This document shows, in pieces, positions 35,318 to 44,347 of a DNA stretch of 64,000 nucleotides. Both the position numbers and the translations under genes were made by a program. The stretch is taken from contig NZ_UGQM01000001.1 in the NCBI RefSeq assembly GCF_900454025.1, forward strand, positions 4,340,001 through 4,404,000, in the 5' to 3' direction. Positions within the stretch are counted from its first letter, which is position 1. Every line of letters starts with the position of its first letter. Below the pieces are notes generated by a model. That model was not told where the DNA came from, made no database searches, and saw nothing but the letters and a program-made list of their open reading frames with translations. The DNA comes from Mycolicibacterium gilvum. Its GTDB lineage: Bacteria; Actinomycetota; Actinomycetes; Mycobacteriales; Mycobacteriaceae.

Positions 35318-36550
35318 CTACTTTTCGTCGTACACGCTGTCGGCCTCGTCGTTTCCGCGCTTGAGCAGCGGTATCAACGTCACCACGATCGCGACGACGA
35401 TGGCGACCGCCATGACGATCGCGGTGTGCTTAGGGTCGACGAAGATGGTGCTCGCCGCACCGATCGCGACGATGCCGACCCAGAGGTAGATGAGGAGCAC
35501 GACGCGTCGGTGGGAATGGCCGATCTCGAGCAGTCGGTGGTGCAGATGCATCTTGTCCGGGCTGAACGGACTCAGACCCTTGCGGGTGCGCCGGATGATC
35601 GCGAGCAGCATGTCGAGCGCCGGCACGAAGACGACGGCGACGACGAGCAGGAACGGCGACAGCAGCGCGAACACGTCCCGGGCTCCGTAGGCCGTCTGCG
35701 AGATCGGGCCGGCCGCGGTCGTGGCCGCCGCAGCCAGCATCAGTCCGATCAGCATCGACCCCGAATCGCCCATGAAGATCCGCGCTTTGTGGAAGTTGTG
35801 GGGCAGGAAGCCCAGGCATGCACCGGCGAGCACCACCGAGATCACCGCGGGCGGGTAGAACAGCACGTCGCCGCCGTGGTCGTGGAGCAGCCCGACGGAG
35901 AACAAGCAGATGGCCGACGCCGTGATGAGACCCAACCCCGCGGCCAGGCCGTCGAGACCGTCGACGAAGTTCATCGAGTTCACCAGTGCGACCGTGAAGG
36001 CGAGCGTCAGCAGGATGGACGCGACCTGGTCGAGGACGATCGTGCCGACCCCGCCGATGGGTATGTAGAGCACACTCCAGGCCACGCCCATCGTGACGAG
36101 CACGCTGGCCGCGGTGATCTGGCCGGCGAACTTGGTCAGCGCATCGAGGCCCCAACGGTCGTCGATCAGCCCGACGACCATGATGAGACCGCCGGCCACG
36201 ACCACCGCCGGGAGGCCGGAGGAGTAGACGAAGCCTCGGGTCAGCGCGGGCAGTTGCGAGGCCAGCAGCACTGCGGCCACCACCCCGATGTACATGGCGA
36301 GGCCGCCCATGCGCGGGATCGGCTGCAGATGCACGTCGCGTTCACGCGGATAGGCGACCGCACCCCAGCGGGTCGCGAGCACCCTGACCCAGCCGGTCGC
36401 GAGATAGGTGATGATCGCGGCGGTCAGCCCGACGAGGGCGAGTTCGCGCAGAGGTACTCCCGCTCCGCGCTCGTCGAGCGCGAGAAGAGACTCCCCCGCC
36501 CGAGTCGCGGTGATCGTCGCTGAGGCCAGATCCACAGAACTCCAGGTCAC
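35318..36550 (-). CDS. wecA: Decaprenyl-phosphate N-acetylglucosaminyl-1-phosphate transferase
   Basis: 410 aa polytopic membrane enzyme (about 11 helices), also called rfe. It puts GlcNAc-1-phosphate on decaprenyl phosphate, the first step of the arabinogalactan linker. Family motifs are HLQPIPRMGGLAMYIG, the Asp-rich VGLIDDRWGLDALTKFAGQ, NSMNFVDGLDGLAAG and the C-terminal PFSPDKMHLHHRLLEIGHSHRR loop. The start overlaps the sua5 stop by four bases (ATGA), which supports it. It corresponds to Rv1302. Confidence 0.96.
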   Translation of the reverse strand: MTWSSVDLASATITATRAGESLLALDERGAGVPLRELALVGLTAAIITYLATGWVRVLATRWGAVAYPRERDVHLQPIPRMGGLAMYIGVVAAVLLASQLPALTRGFVYSSGLPAVVVAGGLIMVVGLIDDRWGLDALTKFAGQITAASVLVTMGVAWSVLYIPIGGVGTIVLDQVASILLTLAFTVALVNSMNFVDGLDGLAAGLGLITASAICLFSVGLLHDHGGDVLFYPPAVISVVLAGACLGFLPHNFHKARIFMGDSGSMLIGLMLAAAATTAAGPISQTAYGARDVFALLSPFLLVVAVVFVPALDMLLAIIRRTRKGLSPFSPDKMHLHHRLLEIGHSHRRVVLLIYLWVGIVAIGAASTIFVDPKHTAIVMAVAIVVAIVVTLIPLLKRGNDEADSVYDEK

Positions 36551-37212
36551 TCGGTCGGGGCGAGGAGGCTCTGCGCCTCCACGCCCAGCACGTCGGCGAT
36601 CGCCTCGAGCGTCACCGGACCCTGCCGCAGCACCCTCGGGTGCGCACCGGTGAGATCGACGATCGTGGAGGCGGCCTGCTGTTCGGCCGGCCCGCCGTCG
36701 AGGTAGACCTCCACGCGGTCGCCGAGCTGTTCTCGGGCCTGTGCCGCGGTGACGGCCGCCGGGCTACCGGAGATGTTCGCACTCGAGACGGCCATCGGAC
36801 CGACCTCACGCAGGAGTTCGATCGCCACCGGATGCAACGGCATCCGCAGCATCACCGTGCCGTTGGCGTCGCCGAGATCCCACTGCAGGGACGGCGCCTG
36901 ATGCACCACCAGGCTGAGCGCACCCGGCCAGAACGCGCGGATCAGCTCTTTCGCGCTGTTGGGAACCGTGTACACCAAGCCGGAAATGGTGTGCCAGGAC
37001 CCGACCAGCACCGGCACCGGCATGTCGCGTCCGCGTCCTTTGGCGTCGAGCAGTGCGGCCACCGCCTCACCGTCGAACGCGTCGGCGCCGATGCCGTAGA
37101 CGGTGTCGGTCGGCATCACGACGAGGCGGCCCTCCTTGAGGGCGCTGATCGCCGACGCGATACCGGTCGCCCGCTGCGCCGGGTCGGCACAGTCGAACAG
37201 TCCTTGACTCAC
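36547..37212 (-). CDS. sua5: L-threonylcarbamoyladenylate synthase
   Basis: 221 aa, GTG start sharing GTGA with the prmC stop. It makes threonylcarbamoyl-AMP for the tRNA t6A37 modification. The YrdC/Sua5 fold is shown by RLVVMPTDTVYGIGADAF, KGRGRDMPVPVLV, FWPGALSLVV and the PMAVSSANISGSPAAV motif. It corresponds to Rv1301. It is translationally coupled on both sides in the prfA-prmC-sua5-wecA operon. Confidence 0.96.
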   Translation of the reverse strand: MSQGLFDCADPAQRATGIASAISALKEGRLVVMPTDTVYGIGADAFDGEAVAALLDAKGRGRDMPVPVLVGSWHTISGLVYTVPNSAKELIRAFWPGALSLVVHQAPSLQWDLGDANGTVMLRMPLHPVAIELLREVGPMAVSSANISGSPAAVTAAQAREQLGDRVEVYLDGGPAEQQAASTIVDLTGAHPRVLRQGPVTLEAIADVLGVEAQSLLAPTE

Positions 37213-38078
37213 CTCGCCACCCTCTCACCGTTCCGCACTGCGGTCACGAATCGCGGCCGCCCGGTCAGATCGTGTCTCGCCGTCACCTCGGTGAAGCCAC
37301 CGGCGCGCACGAACACCTCGACGGTGGCCTGCGAGGTGGAGTCGTCGTGCTCGACAGCGCAGCGGCCGCCGGGGCGCAACAGCCGGGCCGCCACACCCGC
37401 GAGATGTTCGATGACGGCCATTCCGTCGGCCCCCCCGTACAGCGCATGCGCCGGATCATGCTCAGCCACTTCGGGTTCCAACTCGGCCGCATCCGGAATG
37501 TAGGGCGGGTTGGAGACCAGGAGATCGACGGACCTGTCGAGTTCGGTGAGCAGGCCGGCGTCGGTGACGTCGGCACGCACCACGTGCACGGCGGTGCCCG
37601 CGGTGTTGCGCCGGGTGTAGACCAGCGCATCGTCGGAGTCGTCCACCGCGAATACCGTCGCCCCGGGGAATCCCTGCGCCAGTGCCAGGGCCAGCGCGCC
37701 GGACCCGGTGCACAGGTCGACTATCCGGGCCGATCCTGAAAGCGGTTGCGCGAGCGCCCATTCCAACAGTGATTCGGTTTCGGGGCGCGGAATGAACACG
37801 CCGGGTCCGACGTCGACGACAACGGGTCCGAACGCCGCGGTGCCGGTCAGGTGCTGCAACGGGACCCGTGCGGCGCGCCGGGCGGTGAGGTCCCGATAGC
37901 GAGACAGGAACGCGGCGTCGGGTTCGACGAATGCCACCAGGCCGCGGTCGGTCCCGGCGACGTGGGCGGCGAGCAGCTCGGCGTCGACCCGCGGCGATCC
38001 GACGCCGGCGGCCGCCAGGGTCTCGGCAGCGTCGGCGATCACCTGGCGCATGGTCACCGGCGGGTCGGCCACGGTCAC
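37209..38078 (-). CDS. prmC: Release-factor glutamine methyltransferase
   Basis: 289 aa. It methylates the GGQ glutamine of release factors. The SAM-binding motif is [15 protein letters not shown], and NPPY is present in [20 protein letters not shown]. The start is taken as GTG 38078, which overlaps the prfA stop as GTGA; ATG 38051 ([16 protein letters not shown]) is a possible alternative nine residues later. It directly follows its substrate gene prfA. Confidence 0.94.
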   Translation of the reverse strand: MTVADPPVTMRQVIADAAETLAAAGVGSPRVDAELLAAHVAGTDRGLVAFVEPDAAFLSRYRDLTARRAARVPLQHLTGTAAFGPVVVDVGPGVFIPRPETESLLEWALAQPLSGSARIVDLCTGSGALALALAQGFPGATVFAVDDSDDALVYTRRNTAGTAVHVVRADVTDAGLLTELDRSVDLLVSNPPYIPDAAELEPEVAEHDPAHALYGGADGMAVIEHLAGVAARLLRPGGRCAVEHDDSTSQATVEVFVRAGGFTEVTARHDLTGRPRFVTAVRNGERVAR

Positions 38079-39148
38079 GTGTTCTGCAGCCGGGCTTGCC
38101 TGTCCGCGGCCGCGAGGGCGTCCAACAGCGGGTCGAGATCGCCGTCGAGCACCTGGTCGAGGTTGTGCGCCTTGAAGTTGATGCGGTGGTCGGCGATGCG
38201 GTTCTCGGGGAAGTTGTAGGTGCGGATGCGCTCGCTGCGGTCCACGGTGCGGATCTGGCTGGCACGGTCGGCGGACGCATCGGCCGACGCCTGCTCTTCG
38301 GCGAGCGCCTGCAGCCGCGCGGCGAGCACCTGCATCGCGCGTGCCTTGTTCTGCAGCTGTGAGCGTTCGTTCTGGCAGGTGACGACGATGCCGGTGGGCA
38401 GGTGCGTGATGCGTACCGCGGAATCGGTGGTGTTGACGCCCTGGCCGCCCTTGCCGGAGGACCGGTAGACGTCGACGCGCAGGTCCGACTCGTCGATCTG
38501 GACCTGTTCGACCTCGTCGGGTTCGGGGTAGACCAGCACGCCCGCCGCCGACGTGTGCACCCGTCCTTGGGACTCGGTGACCGGAACCCGCTGCACGCGG
38601 TGCACGCCACCCTCGAATTTCAGCCGGGCCCACACCCCGTCGGCCGAATCGCCCTTGCTGGCGATCGACAGCGTGGCGTCTTTGTAACCGCCCAGGTCGG
38701 ACGTCGTCTCCCCCAGCATCGTGACCGTCCAGCCATGCCGTTCGGCGTAGCGGATGTACATCCGGGCGAGGTCTGCGGCGAACAGCGCGGACTCCTCGCC
38801 GCCCTCGCCGGACTTGACCTCGAGCACGATGTCGTCGGCGTCGTGGGGGTCGCGGGGCGCGAGCAGATCGGTCAGCGCCCGGTCGAGGTCACCGATCTGG
38901 TCGGTCAGCTCGTCGACCTCGGCCGCGAATGACGCGTCATCGGCGGCCAGTTCCCGCGCGGCCTCGAGGTCGCCGCGGGCGGCCTCGAGCTTGCGGTAGG
39001 TGGCGACGATCGGCGAGATCTGGGCGAACCGCCTGCCGACCTTGCGGGCGGCGCCGGCGTCGGCGTGCAGATCGGGGTCGGCGAGACGCTGCTCCAGCTC
39101 GCCGTACTCAGCGAGAATCGCCTCGATCGCCGGTGCGGCCTCGGCCAT
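38075..39148 (-). CDS. prfA: Peptide chain release factor 1
   Basis: 357 aa. It terminates translation at UAA and UAG. The GGQ motif is in [20 protein letters not shown], and the region before it carries [20 protein letters not shown], all diagnostic of RF1. Length is normal. It is 95 bases downstream of rpmE, with a hairpin between them. Confidence 0.98.
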   Translation of the reverse strand: MAEAAPAIEAILAEYGELEQRLADPDLHADAGAARKVGRRFAQISPIVATYRKLEAARGDLEAARELAADDASFAAEVDELTDQIGDLDRALTDLLAPRDPHDADDIVLEVKSGEGGEESALFAADLARMYIRYAERHGWTVTMLGETTSDLGGYKDATLSIASKGDSADGVWARLKFEGGVHRVQRVPVTESQGRVHTSAAGVLVYPEPDEVEQVQIDESDLRVDVYRSSGKGGQGVNTTDSAVRITHLPTGIVVTCQNERSQLQNKARAMQVLAARLQALAEEQASADASADRASQIRTVDRSERIRTYNFPENRIADHRINFKAHNLDQVLDGDLDPLLDALAAADRQARLQNT

Positions 39149-39192
39149 CTCGCCTCCTCACAGATATCGTCGCCACGGAACTTTGAGCGCGA

Positions 39193-39236
39193 AACGGCGC
39201 CCGGCCTGCGCGAAGTGCGGCAGATCGGGCGCCGTT
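39193..39236 (-). terminator. Hairpin after rpmE
   Basis: Eleven-base perfect arms (39193-39203 and 39226-39236, AACGGCGCCCG and its complement) flank a 22-base loop, seven bases past the rpmE stop on the minus strand. It may end or attenuate the rpmE transcript before prfA. No T tract follows. Confidence 0.6.
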
Positions 39237-39243
39237 GCGGGAG

Positions 39244-39456
39244 CTACTTGCTGCGCTTGCCGTAGCGCTTCTCGAAGCGGGCCACACGGCCGCCGCTGTC
39301 GAGGATCTTCTGCTTGCCGGTGTAGAACGGGTGGCACTGCGAGCAGACCTCGACAGTGATGTTGCCGCTCTTCTTGGTGCTGCGGGTGGTGAAGCTTGCG
39401 CCGCAACCACACAGCACCGTGGTCTCGACATAGTCAGGATGAATGCCTGATTTCAT
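39244..39456 (-). CDS. rpmE: 50S ribosomal protein L31, zinc-binding form
   Basis: 70 aa. [20 protein letters not shown] and the later [15 protein letters not shown] supply Cys16, Cys18, Cys38 and Cys41, so this is the zinc-containing (C+) paralogue used under zinc-replete conditions. A zinc-free copy elsewhere would be expected from mycobacterial biology. It is the first gene of the prfA-prmC-sua5-wecA run. Confidence 0.98.
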   Translation of the reverse strand: MKSGIHPDYVETTVLCGCGASFTTRSTKKSGNITVEVCSQCHPFYTGKQKILDSGGRVARFEKRYGKRSK

Positions 39457-39618
39457 GGTTTCCTCTTCAATCGTGGGCCCGGGTCGCCCTTCCCAAAGCG
39501 GGAGGCTGCGGCGTGAACCGGAACCGAGGTGACGGCGGTCGCCCGGCCTGAGGCCGGCAGACTGCCACCGATTATGCCAGTTCGACCGCCAGCAGCCTAA
39601 ACGCGCATTCGGCGGCCG

Positions 39619-41196
39619 CTATTCCTCGGCGACCGTGCGGTAGCCACTGCCGTCCCGGGTCCACAGTGTGCGGCCCGCCGGGGTGGTGCCCATCGCGACG
39701 AGTTCGCGTTTGAGCACCTTGTTGGTCGCGGTGCTGGGCAGTTCGTCGGCGATCCAGACGTAGCGCGGCCACGCCTTCGGTGACAGGTCGGGCTGCTCGG
39801 ACAGGAACGTGCCGAACTCCTGCGGGGTCAGCGTCGCCTCGTCCTGCACCACGATCGCGGCCATGACCTGGTCACCGACGAACTCGTCGGGGACCGGATA
39901 CACCGCTGCCATGCTGATGGCGGGCAGCCGGATGAGAATGCGCTCGATCGGTGCCGCCGTCATGTTCTCGCCGTCGACCCGCATCCAGTCCGCGGTGCGA
40001 CCGGCGAGGTAGATCCAGCCGTCGGCGTCGCGGTAGGCGAGATCGCCGGACCAGAACATGCCGTGCCTCATCCGGTCGTCCGTGGCGTCCTGGTCGTTGT
40101 AGTAGCCGGCGAACATACCCGCGCCCTGCGTGTTGACCAGTTCGCCGATCGCGTCGTCGCCGTTGACCAGGGCGCCGTGGGCATCGAACTCCGCCACCGC
40201 GCACTCGGTCAGTGTGTCCGGGTCGTAGATGGCCACCCCGGGGAAGCCCTTTCCGATGGATCCGGGCGGGCAGCCGTCCTCGCGGGTGATGGTCACCGCG
40301 TTCTCCGTGGATCCGAAACCGTCCCAGACCTCGCACCCGAAGCGCCGGGAGAACTCGGCGATGTCGCGGTCGCCGGCCTCGTTGCCGAACGCCACCCGCA
40401 GCGGGTTGTCGATGTCGTCGGGCTTCTCGGGGCTCGCGAGGATGTAGGCCAGCGGCTTGCCGACGTAGTTCATGTAGGTCGCGCCGTAGCGGCGGATGTC
40501 GCCGAGGAAACCAGAGGCGCTGAAGTGCGCGGGCGCCATCGCGGCGCCGGCGTTGAGCGCCACCGACCATCCGGCCAGGACGGCATTGCTGTGGAACAGC
40601 GGCATCGACAGGTAGCAGACATCGCGCGGCGTCAGCTCGTAGCGGCCGGCCAGCGCGGCGCCGGCCAGCAGCACCATCGCGTGCATCATCTTGACGGCCT
40701 TCGGATCGCCGCTGGTGCCCGAGGTGAAGATCAGCATGTAGGTATCGGTTGCGGTGACCTCGCGGTGCGGGGTGAGTTCACCGGCGCGTCCGATCAGTTC
40801 CGACCACTCCGGGGTGCCGACGACGAGCACCCGGACGCCGGGGAGGTCGACGCCGTCGAGAAGACCGCGGTGGGCGTCGTCGGTGATCAGGATCTGGCAG
40901 TCGCCGCGCAGGACGTCTCGGCCGAGCGCGGATCCGCGCCGGGTGGTGTTGATGCCGCACAGCACGTAGCCGCCGAGCCCCGCGGCAGCCATCGCCGTGA
41001 GCATGTCAGGGGTGTTCCCGAGCAGCACGCCGACGTGCAGGGGACGCGACGGGTCCGCGAGGCCGATCAGCGCCGATGCCTGTGCAGCCGCCTCGCCGAG
41101 GTGTTCACGCCAGGTCCACGTCCGGTCCTCGTGCTTCATCGCGATGCCGTCGTCGGTCACCCGCTCCCGCAACAGCTGCTGAACCGTCTCGGCCAC
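39619..41196 (-). CDS. Acyl-CoA synthetase (AMP-forming)
   Basis: 525 aa from GTG 41196 (VAETVQQLLRERVTDDG), preceded by AAGGGTGG; the frame is open further upstream but overlaps the divergent promoter region. ANL-superfamily motifs are LIFTSGTSGDPKAVKMMH (P-loop-like), GFGSTENAV, the FWSGDLAYRDADGWIYLAGRTADWMRVDGEN hinge region and the catalytic lysine in TATNKVLKREL. The closest recognisable group is FadD17/FadD1-like ligases. It activates a carboxylic acid to its CoA ester. It is divergent from a TetR gene and inserted between the otherwise linked rpmE and rho. Confidence 0.92.
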   Translation of the reverse strand: MAETVQQLLRERVTDDGIAMKHEDRTWTWREHLGEAAAQASALIGLADPSRPLHVGVLLGNTPDMLTAMAAAGLGGYVLCGINTTRRGSALGRDVLRGDCQILITDDAHRGLLDGVDLPGVRVLVVGTPEWSELIGRAGELTPHREVTATDTYMLIFTSGTSGDPKAVKMMHAMVLLAGAALAGRYELTPRDVCYLSMPLFHSNAVLAGWSVALNAGAAMAPAHFSASGFLGDIRRYGATYMNYVGKPLAYILASPEKPDDIDNPLRVAFGNEAGDRDIAEFSRRFGCEVWDGFGSTENAVTITREDGCPPGSIGKGFPGVAIYDPDTLTECAVAEFDAHGALVNGDDAIGELVNTQGAGMFAGYYNDQDATDDRMRHGMFWSGDLAYRDADGWIYLAGRTADWMRVDGENMTAAPIERILIRLPAISMAAVYPVPDEFVGDQVMAAIVVQDEATLTPQEFGTFLSEQPDLSPKAWPRYVWIADELPSTATNKVLKRELVAMGTTPAGRTLWTRDGSGYRTVAEE

Positions 41197-41214
41197 ACCG
41201 CCACCCTTCACCCC

Positions 41215-41228
41215 GTGAACAGGTTCAC
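41215..41228. promoter_or_regulatory. Palindromic operator between acyl-CoA ligase and TetR genes
   Basis: GTGAACAGGTTCAC is a perfect 6+6 inverted repeat with a two-base centre in the 100-base divergent gap, 18 bases upstream of the ligase start. A second short palindrome CTTCGtttgCGAAG (41281-41294) lies just before the TetR ATG. Both fit TetR control of the ligase and of the regulator itself. Confidence 0.55.
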
Positions 41229-41296
41229 ACTTCTGTCTACTCCGCCGACCGCGCGCAGCGTACCTCAACCACAACACGGCCTTCGTTTGCGAAGAT

Positions 41297-41974
41297 ATGT
41301 CGATGAGCGTGGGCGCCTTCGCGAATTCAGCACCAGCCGATCAAGTGACGAGTCCGGTCGCGGATCCGCCCGTCGAACCCAAGGCCAGGACCGTCCGGGA
41401 TCGGCTCATCGACGCCGCCGAACAGTGCCTGACGGCCAAGGGAATCCGCGCGACCACGGTGTCGGAGGTCGCCGAGGTCGCGGGTGTGAGCCGGGGCTGG
41501 CTCTACCGCCACTTCCCCGACAAGTCGGAGCTGCTCGGCGCGGCGATCGTGCGACTCAACGACGCGTTCTGGACCGAATCGCGCACCCGCCTCGACTCGG
41601 TGACCGGCCTCGATGAGCAGATCGCAGCCGGCGTCGCCCTTGCGCGCAAGGAATCCGAGACGCCCGGGGCGCTCGTGCTCAAGCTCCGCCAGGAGGAGCC
41701 GGAGGCGTTCACCGCATGTGTGGGACTCGGTGTGCGCGGGCTGATTCCCGAGATCGCGGCGTTCTGGGAGCCCTATATCCAGGCCGCGGTCGACCGGGGC
41801 GAGATCCACGCCGACACCGATCGCGCGGAGGCCGCGGAGTGGATCGCGCGCATCACCATGAGCCTGGCGACGGTGCCCGGAGAGCAGTGCGACGTCGACG
41901 ACCACGAGTCGGTGCTGCGGCATGCGCGTCGCTACATCGTGGCCGCGTTCCGCAGCGATCCGGCGGGTACCTGA
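41297..41974 (+). CDS. TetR-family regulator
   Basis: 225 aa, ATG start (a second ATG two codons later is possible). A 28-residue disordered head precedes the helix-turn-helix: RLIDAAEQCLTAKGIRATTVSEVAEVAGVSRGWLYRHFPDKSELL. The C-terminal domain is helical with no recognisable ligand site. It is divergent from the acyl-CoA synthetase gene and probably represses it. It converges with the DinB-like gene (one base between the stops). Confidence 0.9.
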   Translation: MSMSVGAFANSAPADQVTSPVADPPVEPKARTVRDRLIDAAEQCLTAKGIRATTVSEVAEVAGVSRGWLYRHFPDKSELLGAAIVRLNDAFWTESRTRLDSVTGLDEQIAAGVALARKESETPGALVLKLRQEEPEAFTACVGLGVRGLIPEIAAFWEPYIQAAVDRGEIHADTDRAEAAEWIARITMSLATVPGEQCDVDDHESVLRHARRYIVAAFRSDPAGT

Positions 41975-41975
41975 G

Positions 41976-42581
41976 TCAGCGCGCGTCGGCGACCGCCGCG
42001 GCGCGACCGGTGAGCACCATCAGCAGCTCACGGACCGGGGCCGCGTGCTCTCGCCCCGCGCCGACGGCGAAGTCGGCGTCGGTGGCGACCAGCCTGACGC
42101 CGGCAAGTCGCGTCCGCGCCCGGAAGGGGAAGCCCATCTCCCACACCCGTTCCGCGGCTGCCACCGCGGCATCCACGGGCATCGGCCGGTCGATGCCGAG
42201 CGGCACGCAGATGTCCTGAGCGTGTACCAGGACGTCGATGAGAGGTTCGAACGCGGTCGTGCCCGGCGGATGACGGCGAGACCCGACAGCGGCGCGTAGA
42301 TGCGCCGAGATCTCGGCAGGCGACCGTGGATCGGCCAGCGCCAGCCTGTCGACCATGGCGTCGAAGCGGAAACCACTCCGGATCGCCTCCCACAGCATGC
42401 GTGGCGGGGCCATCGTCGAATGCGTCAGATGGGCCGCGACGTTGCGCACAGACCATCCGGCACACAGCGACGGGGTATCCCAGACGCCCGGCCCCCGGCT
42501 GCCGAGGTCATCGATGAGGTCGGCCAGCGACGTGCGCTGCTCGTCGATGTGCTGCCACACGGTGTCGCGGTTCACGGGCAC
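41976..42581 (-). CDS. Maleylpyruvate-isomerase/DinB-like mycothiol-dependent family protein
   Basis: 201 aa, GTG start (a second GTG two codons later). The N-terminal helix bundle with LCAGWSVRNVAAHLTHSTMAPPRML is the MDMPI/DinB metal-binding pattern, in which a His in the AHLTH-type motif and later histidines (VLVHAQDI) bind metal. The family includes mycothiol-dependent isomerases and S-transferases. The IS1380 element begins 18 bases upstream of the start codon, so its native promoter and operator have been moved 1.7 kb away; expression is now uncertain. Confidence 0.85.
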   Translation of the reverse strand: MPVNRDTVWQHIDEQRTSLADLIDDLGSRGPGVWDTPSLCAGWSVRNVAAHLTHSTMAPPRMLWEAIRSGFRFDAMVDRLALADPRSPAEISAHLRAAVGSRRHPPGTTAFEPLIDVLVHAQDICVPLGIDRPMPVDAAVAAAERVWEMGFPFRARTRLAGVRLVATDADFAVGAGREHAAPVRELLMVLTGRAAAVADAR

Positions 42582-42598
42582 CCCCGAAGATCAATTAG

Positions 42599-44295
42599 CC
42601 CGGATTTTGCGTGGTAATTGGTGTGGGTTCGGTGTGATGCCGAGTTGTGTTGTTGGGTAGTGGTTTTCGTGTGGTGGCGTAGAGGTGCTGTCCCGTGTCG
42701 CCGGGTGGGGCGGGCTTTCCTGGGGCCTGTGGGTCCTTCATCGTTGATGGGTCCGATGGGGTGGGGTGTTATCCGAAGGCGGTGCGGACGCGGTGCCAGG
42801 CGGCGGCGATCGCCGCCGCCCAGCGCCAGGTGGCATCGATGCGTAGCCGCAGTTGGCGGGCGCCGCGGGTGATACGGGCGGCCACGTGCAGGACCCGGTA
42901 GCGGAACGTGGTGATCTCGACGCGGGCCAGAGCGCGATCGCTGGCGAACCCGATGAGGCGGGTCCAGGTGACCAGGTCAGCGGCGGCCAGGACGATTTCG
43001 AGCCAGGCAGCATTGGCCCAGAAGGAGTGGCAGGGCAGGTTACGCAGCCCGGTGGCTTTGAGTTCGCGGATACGGTCCTCGACGCGGGCGTGCTGGCGGT
43101 GCCGTAGTTCCAGACCGGCGACCTGACCGGGTACGACACCCGGTGGTGTGTCGGTGATGAACGCGGTGACCCGCATGCCGTCGGCGTCGGTGAACCGCAA
43201 CTGCGCGCCGGGGTGGGGGCGTTCTTTACGCAGGATCAGCCGGGTCCCTTCGGGCCAGGAGGCCAGGTTGACCAGGTCGGTGGCTTCAGCGACCCACGCG
43301 CCGTCGCGGATCCCGCCGTCGGTGTCGATCGCTGGATACCAGCAATCGCCGAGGTTGAGGGTGTCCACGGCGTCCTGGACGCGGGTATCGACGGGGTACC
43401 CGAAGGAGAACCCGGCCCCGGCGGCCCGGCACGCTGCGGCGAATTTGTGGGTGGATCCGGCGGTATCGCAGCGCACCAACACCTTCGGGGCCTCGGGGTT
43501 GTCGGGATCGTCGGGGTTGGGCCGCCACGCCGCTGGCAGCGATGCCAAAGCCTGGTGCAGGACGATGATGTGGTCGGAGGCGGTGTTGGAGCCGGCGTTA
43601 CCGTTGCGCAGCAACCCGGCCAGGGCTTCGCCGCCGGCGATGTCGGGGCGGTCCAGAAACGCCAGCAGCGGGTGCAGCCCGAACGTTTTCTTCCAGGTCG
43701 GCGCAGCCCCGGCCTTGTTGTCGGAGTGATCGATCACCAGCGTGGCATCGATGTCGATATGCAGCCAGCCGCCGGTGGTGGGGGCGGCTCCGACAGCCCA
43801 GGCCGCTGCCCGCGCCGCGGCTCGGGCTGCGCGCACCCCGGGTAGATGCGCGGCATCGATCCGCTCATCGATCAGCCGCCACATGGTGGTCGTTGAGGCC
43901 TTGGCCCCCAGGACGTGCTCCCGGTCACCGCACAGCTGACCGACCGCGTCGATGCAGTCCGCGCCGTCGGCGACCGCGGCCGCCAGATCAGCGAACACCT
44001 CCCCAGGCGCATACACCCACGGGCCGCGGTAGGTGTCGGCCAACGCGGCCGTGACCTGCGCCGATAAGCCGGTCCGGTCGGCAAGCTCACGCAGCATGCC
44101 CATCCCGGCATGCGACACAACGCCATGGCCGTCGGCGGAAACTTTCACCGGCGATGCCGCCGCGATATTCTTCACCTGCGAAGTGCCTTCCCGTCAGGGT
44201 TTTTGAACCGTAGAGAAGTCCAATTATTCCTTGCAGGACAGGCACTTTCGCTTATCTACACACCCCCACAGTCAACATTCCACGAAAAATCCGGG
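42599..44295 (-). mobile_element. IS1380-family insertion sequence, complete
   Basis: 1,697 bp. The ends are imperfect inverted repeats of 16 bases: left 42599-42614 (CCCGGATTTTGCGTGG) and right 44280-44295, whose complement reads CCCGGATTTTTCGTGG (one mismatch). It encodes one intact transposase on the minus strand. The left non-coding part is 170 bases, the right 120 bases. Intact ends, duplication and reading frame suggest a recent, potentially active insertion. Confidence 0.93.
42769..44175 (-). CDS. IS1380-family transposase (DDE)
   Basis: 468 aa, GTG start (VKNIAAASPVKVSADGHGVV). Family features are the N-terminal ADLAAAVADGADCIDAVGQL segment, IDIDATLVIDHSDNKAGAAPTWKKTFGLHPLLAF with the first catalytic Asp, RCDTAGSTHKFAAACRAAGAGFSFGY with the second, and the C-terminal LPCHSFWANAAWLEIVLAAADLVTW with VEDRIRELKATG preceding it. 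The length is normal and no frameshift is seen. It catalyses cut-and-paste movement of the element. Confidence 0.94.
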   Translation of the reverse strand: MKNIAAASPVKVSADGHGVVSHAGMGMLRELADRTGLSAQVTAALADTYRGPWVYAPGEVFADLAAAVADGADCIDAVGQLCGDREHVLGAKASTTTMWRLIDERIDAAHLPGVRAARAAARAAAWAVGAAPTTGGWLHIDIDATLVIDHSDNKAGAAPTWKKTFGLHPLLAFLDRPDIAGGEALAGLLRNGNAGSNTASDHIIVLHQALASLPAAWRPNPDDPDNPEAPKVLVRCDTAGSTHKFAAACRAAGAGFSFGYPVDTRVQDAVDTLNLGDCWYPAIDTDGGIRDGAWVAEATDLVNLASWPEGTRLILRKERPHPGAQLRFTDADGMRVTAFITDTPPGVVPGQVAGLELRHRQHARVEDRIRELKATGLRNLPCHSFWANAAWLEIVLAAADLVTWTRLIGFASDRALARVEITTFRYRVLHVAARITRGARQLRLRIDATWRWAAAIAAAWHRVRTAFG

Positions 44296-44325
44296 TTAGT
44301 CAGGAATGCTGACTAATTTAGTCAG
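44296..44325. promoter_or_regulatory. MarR-type operator interrupted at its edge by the IS
   Basis: TTAGTCAG (44296-44303) and CTGACTAA (44309-44316) form a perfect 8+8 inverted repeat with centre GAATG. A further direct TTAGTCAG follows at 44318-44325. The IS abuts the first base, and its TTAG duplication copies the first four bases of the operator. On the minus strand TTGACT (44344-44339), an 18-base spacer and TAAATT (44320-44315) form a promoter overlapped by the operator. It once fired toward the DinB-like gene and now points into the IS. Confidence 0.75.
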
Positions 44326-44347
44326 GGCCTCGTACTAAAGTCAACGC

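Larger units (their letters stand above)
42595..44299. repeat. TTAG target-site duplication flanking the IS
   Basis: TTAG occurs directly outside both ends of the insertion sequence (42595-42598 and 44296-44299). A four-base duplication fits IS1380-family transposition. Joining the flanks with one copy restores a continuous intergenic region between the DinB-like and marR genes, which confirms the ends. Confidence 0.85.
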
